DNA from: UBA3792 sp964426415
GTDB taxonomy: Bacteria > Bacillota > Clostridia > Christensenellales > CAG-138
Direction: 5' to 3'
Assembly: GCA_964426415.1 (NCBI GenBank)
Contig: CAYRQM010000009.1
Span: forward strand, 1 to 47,136
DNA length: 47,136 bases
The notes beneath the pieces are model-generated. The model saw only the letters and a list, made by a program, of their open reading frames with translations, was not told where the DNA came from and did no database searches. This document shows positions 20,101 through 28,173 of this stretch, in pieces (within the stretch, counting starts at the first letter, position 1; each line of letters begins with the position of its first letter). A program made the translations under genes and the position numbers.

Positions 20101-21530
20101 TCGTCCTCGCCTCCCTTCGCCTTGTTCGGCGCCAGCGGCACATCGAACCAAACCAACGTGCCCTTGCCCGGCTCGCTTTCAAAATGGAGCGCGCTGCCGT
20201 GCAGCTTGGCAATTTTGTTGCCGATGGCAAGCCCCAGTCCTGCGCCGTGTTGGGCGCGGGAACGCGACTTGTCCACCATGAAAAACGCCTCGGTGATGCG
20301 GTCTATTTCTTCTTTGGGGATGCCGATGCCCTCGTCCTGCACGGAGATGCGATAGCGGTTTTGCATCCGTCGTCCCGTCAGCACCACCTTCATGCCGCTT
20401 GACGACGCCTTGCGGGCGTTGTCGATGAGATTCGTGACAAGGGTCAGCAGCAAGTCCTTTTCGTACAGGATAAACTGCTGCTCGATATGGGTTTCCAGCG
20501 TCAGCCCCGCCTTCTCCAGCATGGGCGTGACCACCGCGATCACATGGCCGAGCGCGCGCCGCGCATAGCCGCGGGTCATCTTGAAATCGTCCTTCTCCAG
20601 CACCACCAAATCCATCAGCTTCAGCGAAAGCGCCTCCAAGCGCTTGCCCTCGCTGAAGATGAAGTTCGCCGCCATGAACGCGTCCTCCTCGTCCAGCTCG
20701 GTACTGCGCAGCATATCGGCATAGCCGATGATGGACGTCATGGGCGTCTTGAGCTCGTGCGAAAAGCTGGCGACAAAATCCTTTTGCTGCTTGGCGTTCA
20801 GTTCCAACGCCTGCACCTTTTGTTCGATGCGCCCCGTCATATCGTTGAACGCCACGGTCAAGTCGCCAATCTCGTCCAAGGACGTGACCCGTGCCCGACG
20901 GGAATAGTTGCCCGCGCCGATGACGGCGGTAAAGCGCTTGAGCCGACGCAGCGGCTTTGAGGACAGATACGCCACCAAAAGCATGGCAGCCGTGCAGACC
21001 GCAACGGTGATGACGTGCAATATCAGGACGGATTCGATTTGGCTTTGCCGCAGCGCCATCAAATCGGTGGCGTCGAATCGGATGGAGAGGAAGTAGTTTT
21101 CGCCGCCGATGGCGATGCAGCCCGCCGTATCCAAAATGACGCCGTCCACGTCTTGGATCAGCCGATACGCGAAGCGGCGCACCCGCAGGTCGGAGAAGTC
21201 CAGCGTGTCGGGAAACTGCGAATCGCTGCCCGCCACGAGCTGCAAATCGGTGTCGTACAGGGCGCAAGGCGCCTCGGTGCCTTGGTTGGTGCCGGCGCGC
21301 CGCAAAATTTCCTCGTACATTTCGGGCGATGCGGCGTTGTAGTAAAGGTTGATGCCATAAAGCTCTGCTTCCATGGCGGACGCCAACGCGGAATACTCCG
21401 CGACCGCCGCCTGCACGCGAAAAGAAAGCGCAGTATCAAAGCTCTGCGCAATCAAGACTTGTCCCGCGACGCCAAACAGCAGTGTGACGACCAGGATCGT
21501 GCATATGCAGATCTTTAGGGCAAATTTCAT
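20097..21530 (-). CDS. Two-component sensor histidine kinase
   Basis: The 477-residue kinase starts MKFALKICICTILVVTLLFG, a first membrane helix. An extracytoplasmic sensor region follows (about 28-165), then a second helix (SVLILHVITVAVCTAAMLLVAYL), a HAMP domain, and the dimerisation/phosphoacceptor motif FSHELKTPMTSIIGYADMLR (H box, about residue 265). ATPase motifs are NLIDNARKAS (N box), DEGIGIPKEE (G1) and GAGLGLAIG (G2). It would autophosphorylate on His and pass phosphate to the regulator encoded just upstream. The start at 21530 overlaps the regulator stop (ATGA). The signal is unknown. Confidence 0.95.
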   Translation of the reverse strand: MKFALKICICTILVVTLLFGVAGQVLIAQSFDTALSFRVQAAVAEYSALASAMEAELYGINLYYNAASPEMYEEILRRAGTNQGTEAPCALYDTDLQLVAGSDSQFPDTLDFSDLRVRRFAYRLIQDVDGVILDTAGCIAIGGENYFLSIRFDATDLMALRQSQIESVLILHVITVAVCTAAMLLVAYLSSKPLRRLKRFTAVIGAGNYSRRARVTSLDEIGDLTVAFNDMTGRIEQKVQALELNAKQQKDFVASFSHELKTPMTSIIGYADMLRSTELDEEDAFMAANFIFSEGKRLEALSLKLMDLVVLEKDDFKMTRGYARRALGHVIAVVTPMLEKAGLTLETHIEQQFILYEKDLLLTLVTNLIDNARKASSSGMKVVLTGRRMQNRYRISVQDEGIGIPKEEIDRITEAFFMVDKSRSRAQHGAGLGLAIGNKIAKLHGSALHFESEPGKGTLVWFDVPLAPNKAKGGEDE

Positions 21531-22189
21531 GTCTGCGGTACATCCAGTCGGTAGCCGATCTTGTGCACCGTTTTGATGCGATCCTGCCACCCAAGTTTGC
21601 GGCGCAGCCGCTGCACATGGCTGTCCAGCGTGCGCGTTTCGCCAATGTAGTCGGTGTCCCAAACGCGCTCGAACAGCGTTTCGCGGAACAGCGCCGTGTT
21701 GGGATTCTGGCAGAACAGAACGAGCAGGTCGAACTCTTTGCGCGTCAGCTCGATGTGCTGTCCGTTCTGCATGACGTCACGGGCGTCCAAGTCAATCACG
21801 ACGTCGTACACCTGCAAAACGCCTTGGCTTTTGTTGTAGCGGCGCAGCACCACCTCGATGCGCGCCAGCAGCTCGACAATCTCGAACGGCTTGACGATGT
21901 AGTCCTCCGCGCCCAGCTTGAGCCCTTTGACGCGGTCGTTGACGTCGCTTTTCGCGGTGAGAAAAATGACGGGAATGCCCATGGGGCGAATGTACGCCAG
22001 CAGGTCGTAGCCGTCGAATTTGGGCAGCATGATGTCCAGCAGCACCAGATCGTAGGAGTTCTTTTCCAATAGGTCTGCCGCCTGTTGTCCGTCGTATGCG
22101 CAGGTGCAAAGATACCCCTGCCTTGTCAGATTCATACGGATCAAATTTGCAATCGGCTGTTCGTCGTCGACAACCAGAATCTTAATCAT
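21527..22189 (-). CDS. OmpR/PhoB-family response regulator
   Basis: The 220-residue regulator has a receiver domain starting MIKILVVDDEQPIANLIRMN. The phosphoacceptor Asp is in DLVLLDIMLP, the conserved Thr in PVIFLTAKSD and the Lys in DYIVKPF. A winged-helix output domain follows, with ELTRKEFDLLVLFCQNP and VWDTDYIGETRTLDSHVQRL. It is the first gene of a three-gene unit with the kinase and a membrane protein, each joined by a 4-nt overlap. A GGAGG site precedes the ATG. No convincing -35/-10 pair was found upstream. Confidence 0.96.
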   Translation of the reverse strand: MIKILVVDDEQPIANLIRMNLTRQGYLCTCAYDGQQAADLLEKNSYDLVLLDIMLPKFDGYDLLAYIRPMGIPVIFLTAKSDVNDRVKGLKLGAEDYIVKPFEIVELLARIEVVLRRYNKSQGVLQVYDVVIDLDARDVMQNGQHIELTRKEFDLLVLFCQNPNTALFRETLFERVWDTDYIGETRTLDSHVQRLRRKLGWQDRIKTVHKIGYRLDVPQT

Positions 22190-22262
22190 ATACCCTTCCT
22201 CCGATTCGCTTTCTTGGAAGAAACTGTATCACACAGATGCGGACAAAATGTGACATGAACTT

Positions 22263-23399
22263 TTACTTTTCGGGGTTTTCGGGCTTTTCTTTGCGCTTTC
22301 GCCGAAAAACCCGTTTCGCAGGCTCGGTTTCGGTTGCCTCCCGCCGCTTGGGGAACAGAGAAATGACGCCTGCCGTTTCCAGCTGCATGATGACCGCGCA
22401 CAGAATGGGCAGCCCAAACAGCCCGTAGCCGCCGAACAGCTTCAGCCCGATGAACATCGCCGCCAGCGTGATGATGGGATGCAGCCCCACATGCTCGCCC
22501 ACGATCTTCGGCTCGAAGAACTGGCGTGCAATGACCACCACAAGATACACGATGAACAGGATGATGCCCTGTTTGTAATCGCCGCGAATCAGCGTGATGA
22601 TCGACCACGGCAGCATAATCATGCTGCTGCCCAGGATGGGCAGAATGTCGAACACCGCGATGAGAAACGCGATGAGGACGAATTGCTTGACGCCCGCGCA
22701 GAACAGCCCCAGCGTCAGCTCGGCAAAGGTGATGAGAAAGATGAGCGAGTAAGCGCGGATGTACTTCCAAATGGTTCTGCCCAAGGTGGACAGCGCGGCG
22801 GAGAATTTTTGGTAGAACGACTCGGTCATGCGCGTCGTAATGCCGCGATAGATGGCGTCAAAATCCAGCGTGATGAAGTACGTCGCCACCACCGTGATGA
22901 TGACCTTGAAGATGAACGACGGCGTCCACGACGCCATGGACGTGGCAAAATCGGCGGAGAATTCGGCAATCTTGGTGCCGATACGGGCAAGCAGATCGTC
23001 CTTTAGAGAATAGACCCAGTTGAGCACCGACGAATCGGTGTCTTGGAACAGGTTGTTCAGATCTTGCAGCAGCCCGTTGACGGACGGCGCGAGGCGCGTG
23101 CTGAACCAATCGCCCGCACGCGGTACAAAGTCGATGACCTCACGCGCAAGCAGCAACAGCAGCCCTGCCAAAAGCAGGTACAGCACCGTCACCAAGATGG
23201 CGGCGGACAGCTTTTTGCGCACGCCCAGCTTGCGATAGAGCAGATTGACCGCGGGCAGCACGCAGGCGCACACGATCAGCGCGAACAAAAACGGAAACAG
23301 CAGCGGAATGCAATACTTGAACACGACATAGACAATCGCCGCGATGAAAACCGCGTACAGCACCGTTGTAATGAAATTTCGCTTGCGTTCCAGTTCCAT
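22263..23399 (-). CDS. AI-2E family (YtvI-like) membrane permease
   Basis: The 378-residue protein starts MELERKRNFITTVLYAVFIA and has seven or eight hydrophobic segments with the family arrangement: two or three helices, a long amphipathic middle domain (about 95-190), then a C-terminal helical bundle with FDILPILGSSMIMLPWSII and EPKIVGEHVGLHPIITLAAMFIG. The latter matches the GxxxGLHP pattern of PF01594. Members include quorum-signal exporters, Na+/H+ antiporters and the sporulation protein YtvI; substrate cannot be assigned. The tail is basic (RRKRKEKPENPEK). The ATG lies 6 nt after the -10 box with no ribosome binding site, suggesting a leaderless message. Confidence 0.9.
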   Translation of the reverse strand: MELERKRNFITTVLYAVFIAAIVYVVFKYCIPLLFPFLFALIVCACVLPAVNLLYRKLGVRKKLSAAILVTVLYLLLAGLLLLLAREVIDFVPRAGDWFSTRLAPSVNGLLQDLNNLFQDTDSSVLNWVYSLKDDLLARIGTKIAEFSADFATSMASWTPSFIFKVIITVVATYFITLDFDAIYRGITTRMTESFYQKFSAALSTLGRTIWKYIRAYSLIFLITFAELTLGLFCAGVKQFVLIAFLIAVFDILPILGSSMIMLPWSIITLIRGDYKQGIILFIVYLVVVIARQFFEPKIVGEHVGLHPIITLAAMFIGLKLFGGYGLFGLPILCAVIMQLETAGVISLFPKRREATETEPAKRVFRRKRKEKPENPEK

Positions 23400-23405
23400 G
23401 CGACC

Positions 23406-23434
23406 AGTATAGCACAGCCCCATCCGTGCGTCAA
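23406..23434 (-). promoter_or_regulatory. Promoter of the AI-2E permease gene, positioned for leaderless transcription
   Basis: TTGACG (23429-23434), a 17-nt spacer and TATACT (23406-23411). Only 6 nt separate the -10 box from the ATG at 23399, so transcription should start at or next to the A of the start codon. Confidence 0.8.
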
Positions 23435-23473
23435 AGGATTCTTCTCGGCAAACTCCGCGTTTTGGAAAGAATG

Positions 23474-23502
23474 TTGAAAATGCGGAACGAATCGCGTATA
23501 AT
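23474..23502 (+). promoter_or_regulatory. Promoter of the GH13 gene, positioned for leaderless transcription
   Basis: TTGAAA (23474-23479), a 17-nt spacer and TATAAT (23497-23502). Again exactly 6 nt precede the ATG at 23509. It is divergent from the AI-2E promoter, with 39 nt between the two -35 boxes. Confidence 0.82.
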
Positions 23503-23508
23503 GAAGGC

Positions 23509-25419
23509 ATGGAATTATTTCATCATTCACGCATCCTGCGTTATCGATCGCCGCAAGGCGCCGTCCCCATGGGCACCGTCGTGCATCTCCGTTTGGATGT
23601 GCAAGACGTTGGCAGCGCCAAAGTCAGCCTGCTGACCTTCGACGAGCAGCAAACCGCCACGCTGCCTATGACGCGCTGCGACGACTGCTTCACCATCGAC
23701 CTGCCCACGCCCAACGCACCCGTGCGGCTTGGGTACTGCTTCTGCATCGAAGCGGACGGACAAACCCGCTACTACGGCGCGGCAAGCGGTGTCGGCGCGC
23801 TGTCCGACACGCCCGTCTTTTACGGCGTCACGCTGTACGACGGCGCGTTTACGACGCCCGCATGGTTTCGCCACGCGCTGGTGTACCAAATTTTCCCCGA
23901 TCGCTTCGCTTGTTCCGACCGCGGCGCTTTCTCGCAAAGGGCAGCGGCATACCGCGACGGCGGCCGCAGCTTGGTCGTGCAGGAATGGGACGCGCAGCCG
24001 CTGTATTTGCCCCACGGCGGCAACCCCGACTACGCGCCCGACGACTATTTCGGCGGCGACCTCAAGGGAATTTTGCAAAAGCTCCCCTATTTGGCGTCGC
24101 TGGGCGTGACGTGCCTGTACCTAAACCCCATCTTTGCCGCGCACAGCAATCATCGCTACAACACCGCCGACTACTTGACCATCGACCCGCTGCTGGGCAC
24201 GAACGACGATTTCGAAGCGCTGGCAAAAGGCGCCGCCGCCCGCGGGATGCGGCTGCTGCTGGACGGCGTTTTCTCCCACACGGGCGACGACAGCATCTAC
24301 TTTGACCGATACGGGCGCTACGGCAACGGCGCGTGCCAAAGCAAGGATTCCCCGTACTACCCTTGGTATCGCTTTACCGACTATCCCTCCCGCTATGAAT
24401 GCTGGTGGAATTTTCAAACGCTGCCCAACGTGGACGAGCTGGAGCCGAGCTACACCGCGTTCATCCAAGGCGAACACGGCGTGCTGCGCACATGGCTGCG
24501 GCGCGGCGCTTCGGGCTGGCGGCTGGATGTGGCGGACGAGCTGCCCGACGCATTCCTGTATGGGCTGCGGCGTGCGCTGAAAGCCCAAGACGCCGACGCC
24601 GTTCTGCTGGGCGAAGTTTGGGACAACTGCGCCACCAAGACAGGCGAACAGGGGCGGCGCACCTACGTCAACGGCGCGTCGCTGGACTCTGCCATGAACT
24701 ATCCGTTCCGCGACGCCGTCGTCGCCTATTTGACGCGGCGCATCGACGCCTATGCGTTTGCCCAACAGCTTGCCGTCCTGCGCGAAGACTATCCCAAGCC
24801 CTTCTTCGATGCGTGTCTCAACCTCATTGGCTCCCACGACGTGGAGCGCATCCGCACCGCGCTGACGGGTGCGCCAGACGCCCGCACGCTGACGCGGGAG
24901 CAGCAGCTCGATTACGCGCCGTCGGATGCGGATTGGGCGTTGGCAACTGCGCGCTATTTGGCGGCGACCGCGCTGCAAATGTGCTTCCCCGGCGTCCCCT
25001 GCCTGTATTATGGCGACGAAGTGGGCATTTCGGGGATGCGCGACCCGTTCAATCGCACCACGTTCCCGTGGGAAAACGGCGATGACGCGCTGTTGGCGTC
25101 CGTCCGACAGCTTACCGCACTGCGCCAAGAAAAAGTGATGCAGGCGGGCTGCACCCGCATGGGCGCCATTGGGCAAAACACGTTCGCGCTGGTTCGGTAT
25201 ACGCAAAGTGCGTGCGTCATCCTGCTTCTGAACAGCGGCGACGAAGCCGACGCCGTCCTCTACCCTGCCCTGCTCTTGGAAGGACCGGACGGCAATACGC
25301 CCATCCCGTTTGCAGGCGTCTATCGCGGGTTGGACGGCGCTTGCCATACGGCGGATGCAACGCTTTCGGTGCGCATGCCCGCCAACAGCTTTGCGGTGCT
25401 GCGGCGCGTCGAATCGTGA
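23509..25419 (+). CDS. GH13 alpha-glycosidase (neopullulanase / cyclomaltodextrinase type)
   Basis: The 636-residue enzyme has an N-terminal beta-sandwich (1-120) as in subfamily GH13_20, followed by the (beta/alpha)8 catalytic domain from VYQIFPDRF (about 127). Conserved regions are LDGVFSHTG (region I), GWRLDVADEL with the nucleophile Asp (about 341), LLGEVWD with the acid/base Glu, and NLIGSHDVERI with the transition-state Asp. A C-terminal beta domain ends VRMPANSFAVLRR. The family hydrolyses alpha-1,4 and some alpha-1,6 links in maltodextrins, pullulan or cyclodextrins. There is no signal peptide, so it probably acts in the cytoplasm on imported oligosaccharides. Translation probably begins on a leaderless mRNA. 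Confidence 0.93.
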   Translation: MELFHHSRILRYRSPQGAVPMGTVVHLRLDVQDVGSAKVSLLTFDEQQTATLPMTRCDDCFTIDLPTPNAPVRLGYCFCIEADGQTRYYGAASGVGALSDTPVFYGVTLYDGAFTTPAWFRHALVYQIFPDRFACSDRGAFSQRAAAYRDGGRSLVVQEWDAQPLYLPHGGNPDYAPDDYFGGDLKGILQKLPYLASLGVTCLYLNPIFAAHSNHRYNTADYLTIDPLLGTNDDFEALAKGAAARGMRLLLDGVFSHTGDDSIYFDRYGRYGNGACQSKDSPYYPWYRFTDYPSRYECWWNFQTLPNVDELEPSYTAFIQGEHGVLRTWLRRGASGWRLDVADELPDAFLYGLRRALKAQDADAVLLGEVWDNCATKTGEQGRRTYVNGASLDSAMNYPFRDAVVAYLTRRIDAYAFAQQLAVLREDYPKPFFDACLNLIGSHDVERIRTALTGAPDARTLTREQQLDYAPSDADWALATARYLAATALQMCFPGVPCLYYGDEVGISGMRDPFNRTTFPWENGDDALLASVRQLTALRQEKVMQAGCTRMGAIGQNTFALVRYTQSACVILLLNSGDEADAVLYPALLLEGPDGNTPIPFAGVYRGLDGACHTADATLSVRMPANSFAVLRRVES

Positions 25420-25446
25420 AAAAGTCGCAAATTTCAAGCCAATCGG

Positions 25447-25475
25447 TTGAAAGTCTTGCAAAAGTGCGGTATACT
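25447..25475 (+). promoter_or_regulatory. Promoter of the DUF1858 gene
   Basis: TTGAAA (25447-25452), a 17-nt spacer and TATACT (25470-25475), then a ~25-nt leader carrying AAAAGGAG before the ATG at 25507. It begins 27 nt after the GH13 stop codon. Confidence 0.8.
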
Positions 25476-25506
25476 ACCGTTGCCAAGTAAAAAAAGGAGA
25501 AGAACC

Positions 25507-25704
25507 ATGATTACAAAAGATATGACCATCCAAAGCATCATCGAAGTCGACGAAGGGCTTGCGGGCATTTTGATTGCCAGCGGCATGCATTGTCTGGGCT
25601 GCATGATGGCGCACAGCGAGAATCTTGAACAGGCCTGCGCCGTCCACGGCATCGACTGCGACGCGCTCGTCGACGATCTGAACGCGTTCCTCGAAAACAA
25701 ATAA
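25507..25704 (+). CDS. Small DUF1858 redox-disulfide domain protein
   Basis: The 65-residue protein starts MITKDMTIQSIIEVDEGLAG and has a CLGC motif (residues 36-39) and a third cysteine in GIDCDALV. It matches the DUF1858 / hybrid-cluster-protein-associated redox disulfide family, small proteins common in anaerobes that often sit beside hybrid cluster protein or sulfur-redox genes. No such partner is next to it here. It has its own promoter, an AAAGGAG ribosome binding site and a strong terminator, so it is monocistronic. The CxxC pair could cycle between thiol and disulfide or bind metal; the exact role is unknown. Confidence 0.88.
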   Translation: MITKDMTIQSIIEVDEGLAGILIASGMHCLGCMMAHSENLEQACAVHGIDCDALVDDLNAFLENK

Positions 25705-25718
25705 TCACCTCTCACCCC

Positions 25719-25742
25719 AAAGCCCCGCGTGGGGCTTTTTTT
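25719..25742 (+). terminator. Terminator after the DUF1858 gene
   Basis: AAGCCCC / GGGGCTT stem with a short loop, followed by a run of T, about 15 nt past the stop codon. Confidence 0.9.
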
Positions 25743-25756
25743 GTTGCGCCAACAGA

Positions 25757-25784
25757 AAAGAGCCGCAATCGCTTGCAGCTCTTT
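25757..25784 (-). terminator. Terminator of the ABC transporter permease/ATPase unit
   Basis: On the minus strand AAAGAGC and GCTCTTT arms, with inner GCAA/TTGC pairing, are followed by TCTGTT, 14 nt past the stop at 25799. It converges with the DUF1858 terminator. Confidence 0.75.
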
Positions 25785-25798
25785 GGTGTCGGATGGGA

Positions 25799-26899
25799 TT
25801 ATCTTGCGCCCTTGTCGTACGGGATGCCTTCCGCCTTTGGCGCTCTGGACTTCTTGGATGTGAAGGCCAGCACCAGCAGCGAGATGAGGTACGGGATGAG
25901 ACGATAGAAACGCGCATTGAGGAACTTGCCCCAAGTGGGATGGTTGCTGAGCTCTTCCAAGAGCTTCCTGCCGTCGCCGTTGATATCCAACGAGCCATAG
26001 GCTGCTGCGATGCACTTGAAGAAGCCGAACAGGAATGCCGCGCCCGCGATGGTGAGCGGCGTCCAGTTGCCGAAGATCATAACCGCCAATGCCAAGAAGC
26101 CGAAGCCTGCGACGTCGCCGTTTGCCGTGCCGTTTGCGGTGGTCAGCGCGAAGATGAAGCCGCCCATGCCCGCCAGTGCGCCGGAAATGCTGACGCCTGC
26201 GTAGCGCATCTTGGTGACGTTGATGCCCAGCGAATCTGCCGCCTGCGGATTCTCGCCGCAAGCACGGAGACGCAGACCGAAGCGCGTCTTGTACATGATG
26301 ATGGACAGAATCACGAACAGGAAGATGGCAATGTAGGTGGTCAAGTAGACCTTGTCAAAGAAGCCGTCGAAGATGTTTGTGAAGATGTTGGCGTTTGTCG
26401 TTGCGGGGATGCCGACCATGTCCTTCTTAATCATGAACAGCGTCGCTGCATCGTTGCCGATGAGCAGCTCGTTCTGCTGTGCGATGATACGGATGAAGAA
26501 CAGGACGATAGCGGGCGCCAACATGTTCAGCGCCGTGCCGCCGATGGTTTGGTCAGCTTTGAGGTTGATCGCCGCGAATGCCAACAGCAGGGAGAAGATT
26601 GCGCCGCACACCGCCGTAATACACAGAACGATGAGCAGAAAGCCTTGCATCTGTCCCCAGTTTGTCGTCGTCGTGGTGGCGACCAGCGCGCCTTCCGCCT
26701 TGACGGTCTCGATGACGGGCGCGAATACGCCCTTTTGGAGCATGATCCGCGTGCACAGCGCGCCGATGAATGCGCCAAAGATCATGATGCCTTCCAACGC
26801 CAGGTTGATGATACCGCTGCGCTCAGAGAATGCACCTGCCAACGCGACGATCATGAGCGGGATCGAATAAATGAGAGTCTTCTGAATCAAAAATGCCAT
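25799..26899 (-). CDS. ABC transporter permease, BMP/nucleoside importer type (YufQ/NupQ-like)
   Basis: The 366-residue permease starts MAFLIQKTLIYSIPLMIVAL and has the signature ERSGIINLALEGIMIFGAFIGA, then AAINLKADQTIGGTALNMLAPA and GFGLRLRACGENPQAADSLGINV. These mark the BPD_transp_2 family of the BmpA-type nucleoside importers (B. subtilis nupOPQ). It has about eight to ten membrane spans. Its ATG overlaps the preceding permease stop by one base (TAATG). It would form the membrane channel with the other permease, energised by the duplicated ATPase. Guanosine or other purine nucleosides are the known substrates of relatives; specificity here is inferred. Confidence 0.93.
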   Translation of the reverse strand: MAFLIQKTLIYSIPLMIVALAGAFSERSGIINLALEGIMIFGAFIGALCTRIMLQKGVFAPVIETVKAEGALVATTTTTNWGQMQGFLLIVLCITAVCGAIFSLLLAFAAINLKADQTIGGTALNMLAPAIVLFFIRIIAQQNELLIGNDAATLFMIKKDMVGIPATTNANIFTNIFDGFFDKVYLTTYIAIFLFVILSIIMYKTRFGLRLRACGENPQAADSLGINVTKMRYAGVSISGALAGMGGFIFALTTANGTANGDVAGFGFLALAVMIFGNWTPLTIAGAAFLFGFFKCIAAAYGSLDINGDGRKLLEELSNHPTWGKFLNARFYRLIPYLISLLVLAFTSKKSRAPKAEGIPYDKGAR

Positions 26900-28173
26900 T
26901 ATTCAGCCGCCTCCTTTCCTTCGTCAGACGGAATATCCGGCTCGGGCTGGATGGTCGGCGTCGCGTCCGGAATGGATTCGGGCGTCGGGATCGGCTGCGC
27001 AGGCTCCTGCGTGATTGCCTTCGCCTTCTTGCGACCGCCGCCGATCCATGTTTTGATCAGCAGTGAGAACGCGGACAGGTACACGATAACGGCAATGATG
27101 ACGTCGGTGATGTATTCATTGTATGCCGTCAAACGCGAGAGCTGGACGCCGTGCTGCTTGATTGCCGCCATGAACGTGCCGGTAAAGATACATGCGATTG
27201 GGTTGAGGGACGCCAACATGGCGACCGCGATGCCGTTGAAGCCGTCGGCGGGGAGCTTTTGGTAGCTGTCCCATGCCTGCTCCGGGTTGCCGGAGAGGAA
27301 GTACAGCGACGCCGCAGCGCCTGCCAACGCGCCCGCGAACATCATGGAAAGCACGATGTTGCGTTTGTCTTTGATGCCCGCATAACGCGCCGCATGACGG
27401 TTCGCACCGCAAGCCTTCAGCTCGTAGCCCAAGGTGGTCTTGGACATGAGCACGAACACCAGAATCGCAATGAGGATGGCGACCAAGATGCCCGCATTGA
27501 CCTGCGACGCCGGAAGCAGCTTATCCAAGCCGAGCTTCGCGGTGGCGACGCCGTTGTGGGTGGTTTTGAGGGTATAGCCCTCTTTGTTGCCGTCGACGAC
27601 GTTGCGGAACGACGTCACGGCAAAGAGCCATGAGGTGACATTGACGGAAATCCAGTTCATCATGATGCCCGACAAGACCTCGTTGACGTTGGCTGCCGCC
27701 TTGAGAAGCCCCGGAACTGCCGCCCAAAGTGCGCCCGCCAGCATGCCCGCGAGCAGCGCCGCGATCCATACGACCCAAGCGGGAACGATGGACGTCGGGA
27801 TGGACAGCGCCACCGCCAGCGTCACAAAGAACGAGGCTTGGTACTGACCGGATGCGCCGATGTTGAACAGGCCGGTTTTGTATGCCAAGGAGATGGACAA
27901 CCCGCACAGGATGAGGGACATCGCCTTGAACAGCGTGTCGCCGATCATCTCGGAGTTGAAGCCGTAGCTCAAGCCGCCCACGCCGTTGGAGCCGGTCACG
28001 AACAAGCCGCTGAAGATGATGCGGATGCCGTTCCAAATGCCTTGCCCGCCAATCTCAGAACGCGTCAAGCCGACGATGAGAATGAGCAGCGACCCGGCGA
28101 TGAGGCCGACCAAGATGGAGATGATGGTGGCAAGAACGGACTTGGAGCCGTCTCGTTTTAGGAAGTCTTTCAT
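26899..28173 (-). CDS. ABC transporter permease, BMP/nucleoside importer type (YufP/NupP-like)
   Basis: The 424-residue permease has an N-terminal helix (SVLATIISILVGLIAGSLLILIVGL) and family motifs LAYKTGLFNIGASGQYQASFFVTL, AAANVNEVLSGIMMNWISV and GYELKACGANRHAARYAGI. A loop of about 25 residues around 205-230 (VVDGNKEGYTLKTTHNGVAT) is probably extracytoplasmic. The C-terminus carries a Pro/Glu-rich tail of about 40 residues (QPIPTPESIPDATPTIQPEP) absent from shorter relatives. Its ATG overlaps the ATPase stop by 4 nt (ATGA). It pairs with the downstream permease. Confidence 0.93.
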   Translation of the reverse strand: MKDFLKRDGSKSVLATIISILVGLIAGSLLILIVGLTRSEIGGQGIWNGIRIIFSGLFVTGSNGVGGLSYGFNSEMIGDTLFKAMSLILCGLSISLAYKTGLFNIGASGQYQASFFVTLAVALSIPTSIVPAWVVWIAALLAGMLAGALWAAVPGLLKAAANVNEVLSGIMMNWISVNVTSWLFAVTSFRNVVDGNKEGYTLKTTHNGVATAKLGLDKLLPASQVNAGILVAILIAILVFVLMSKTTLGYELKACGANRHAARYAGIKDKRNIVLSMMFAGALAGAAASLYFLSGNPEQAWDSYQKLPADGFNGIAVAMLASLNPIACIFTGTFMAAIKQHGVQLSRLTAYNEYITDVIIAVIVYLSAFSLLIKTWIGGGRKKAKAITQEPAQPIPTPESIPDATPTIQPEPDIPSDEGKEAAE

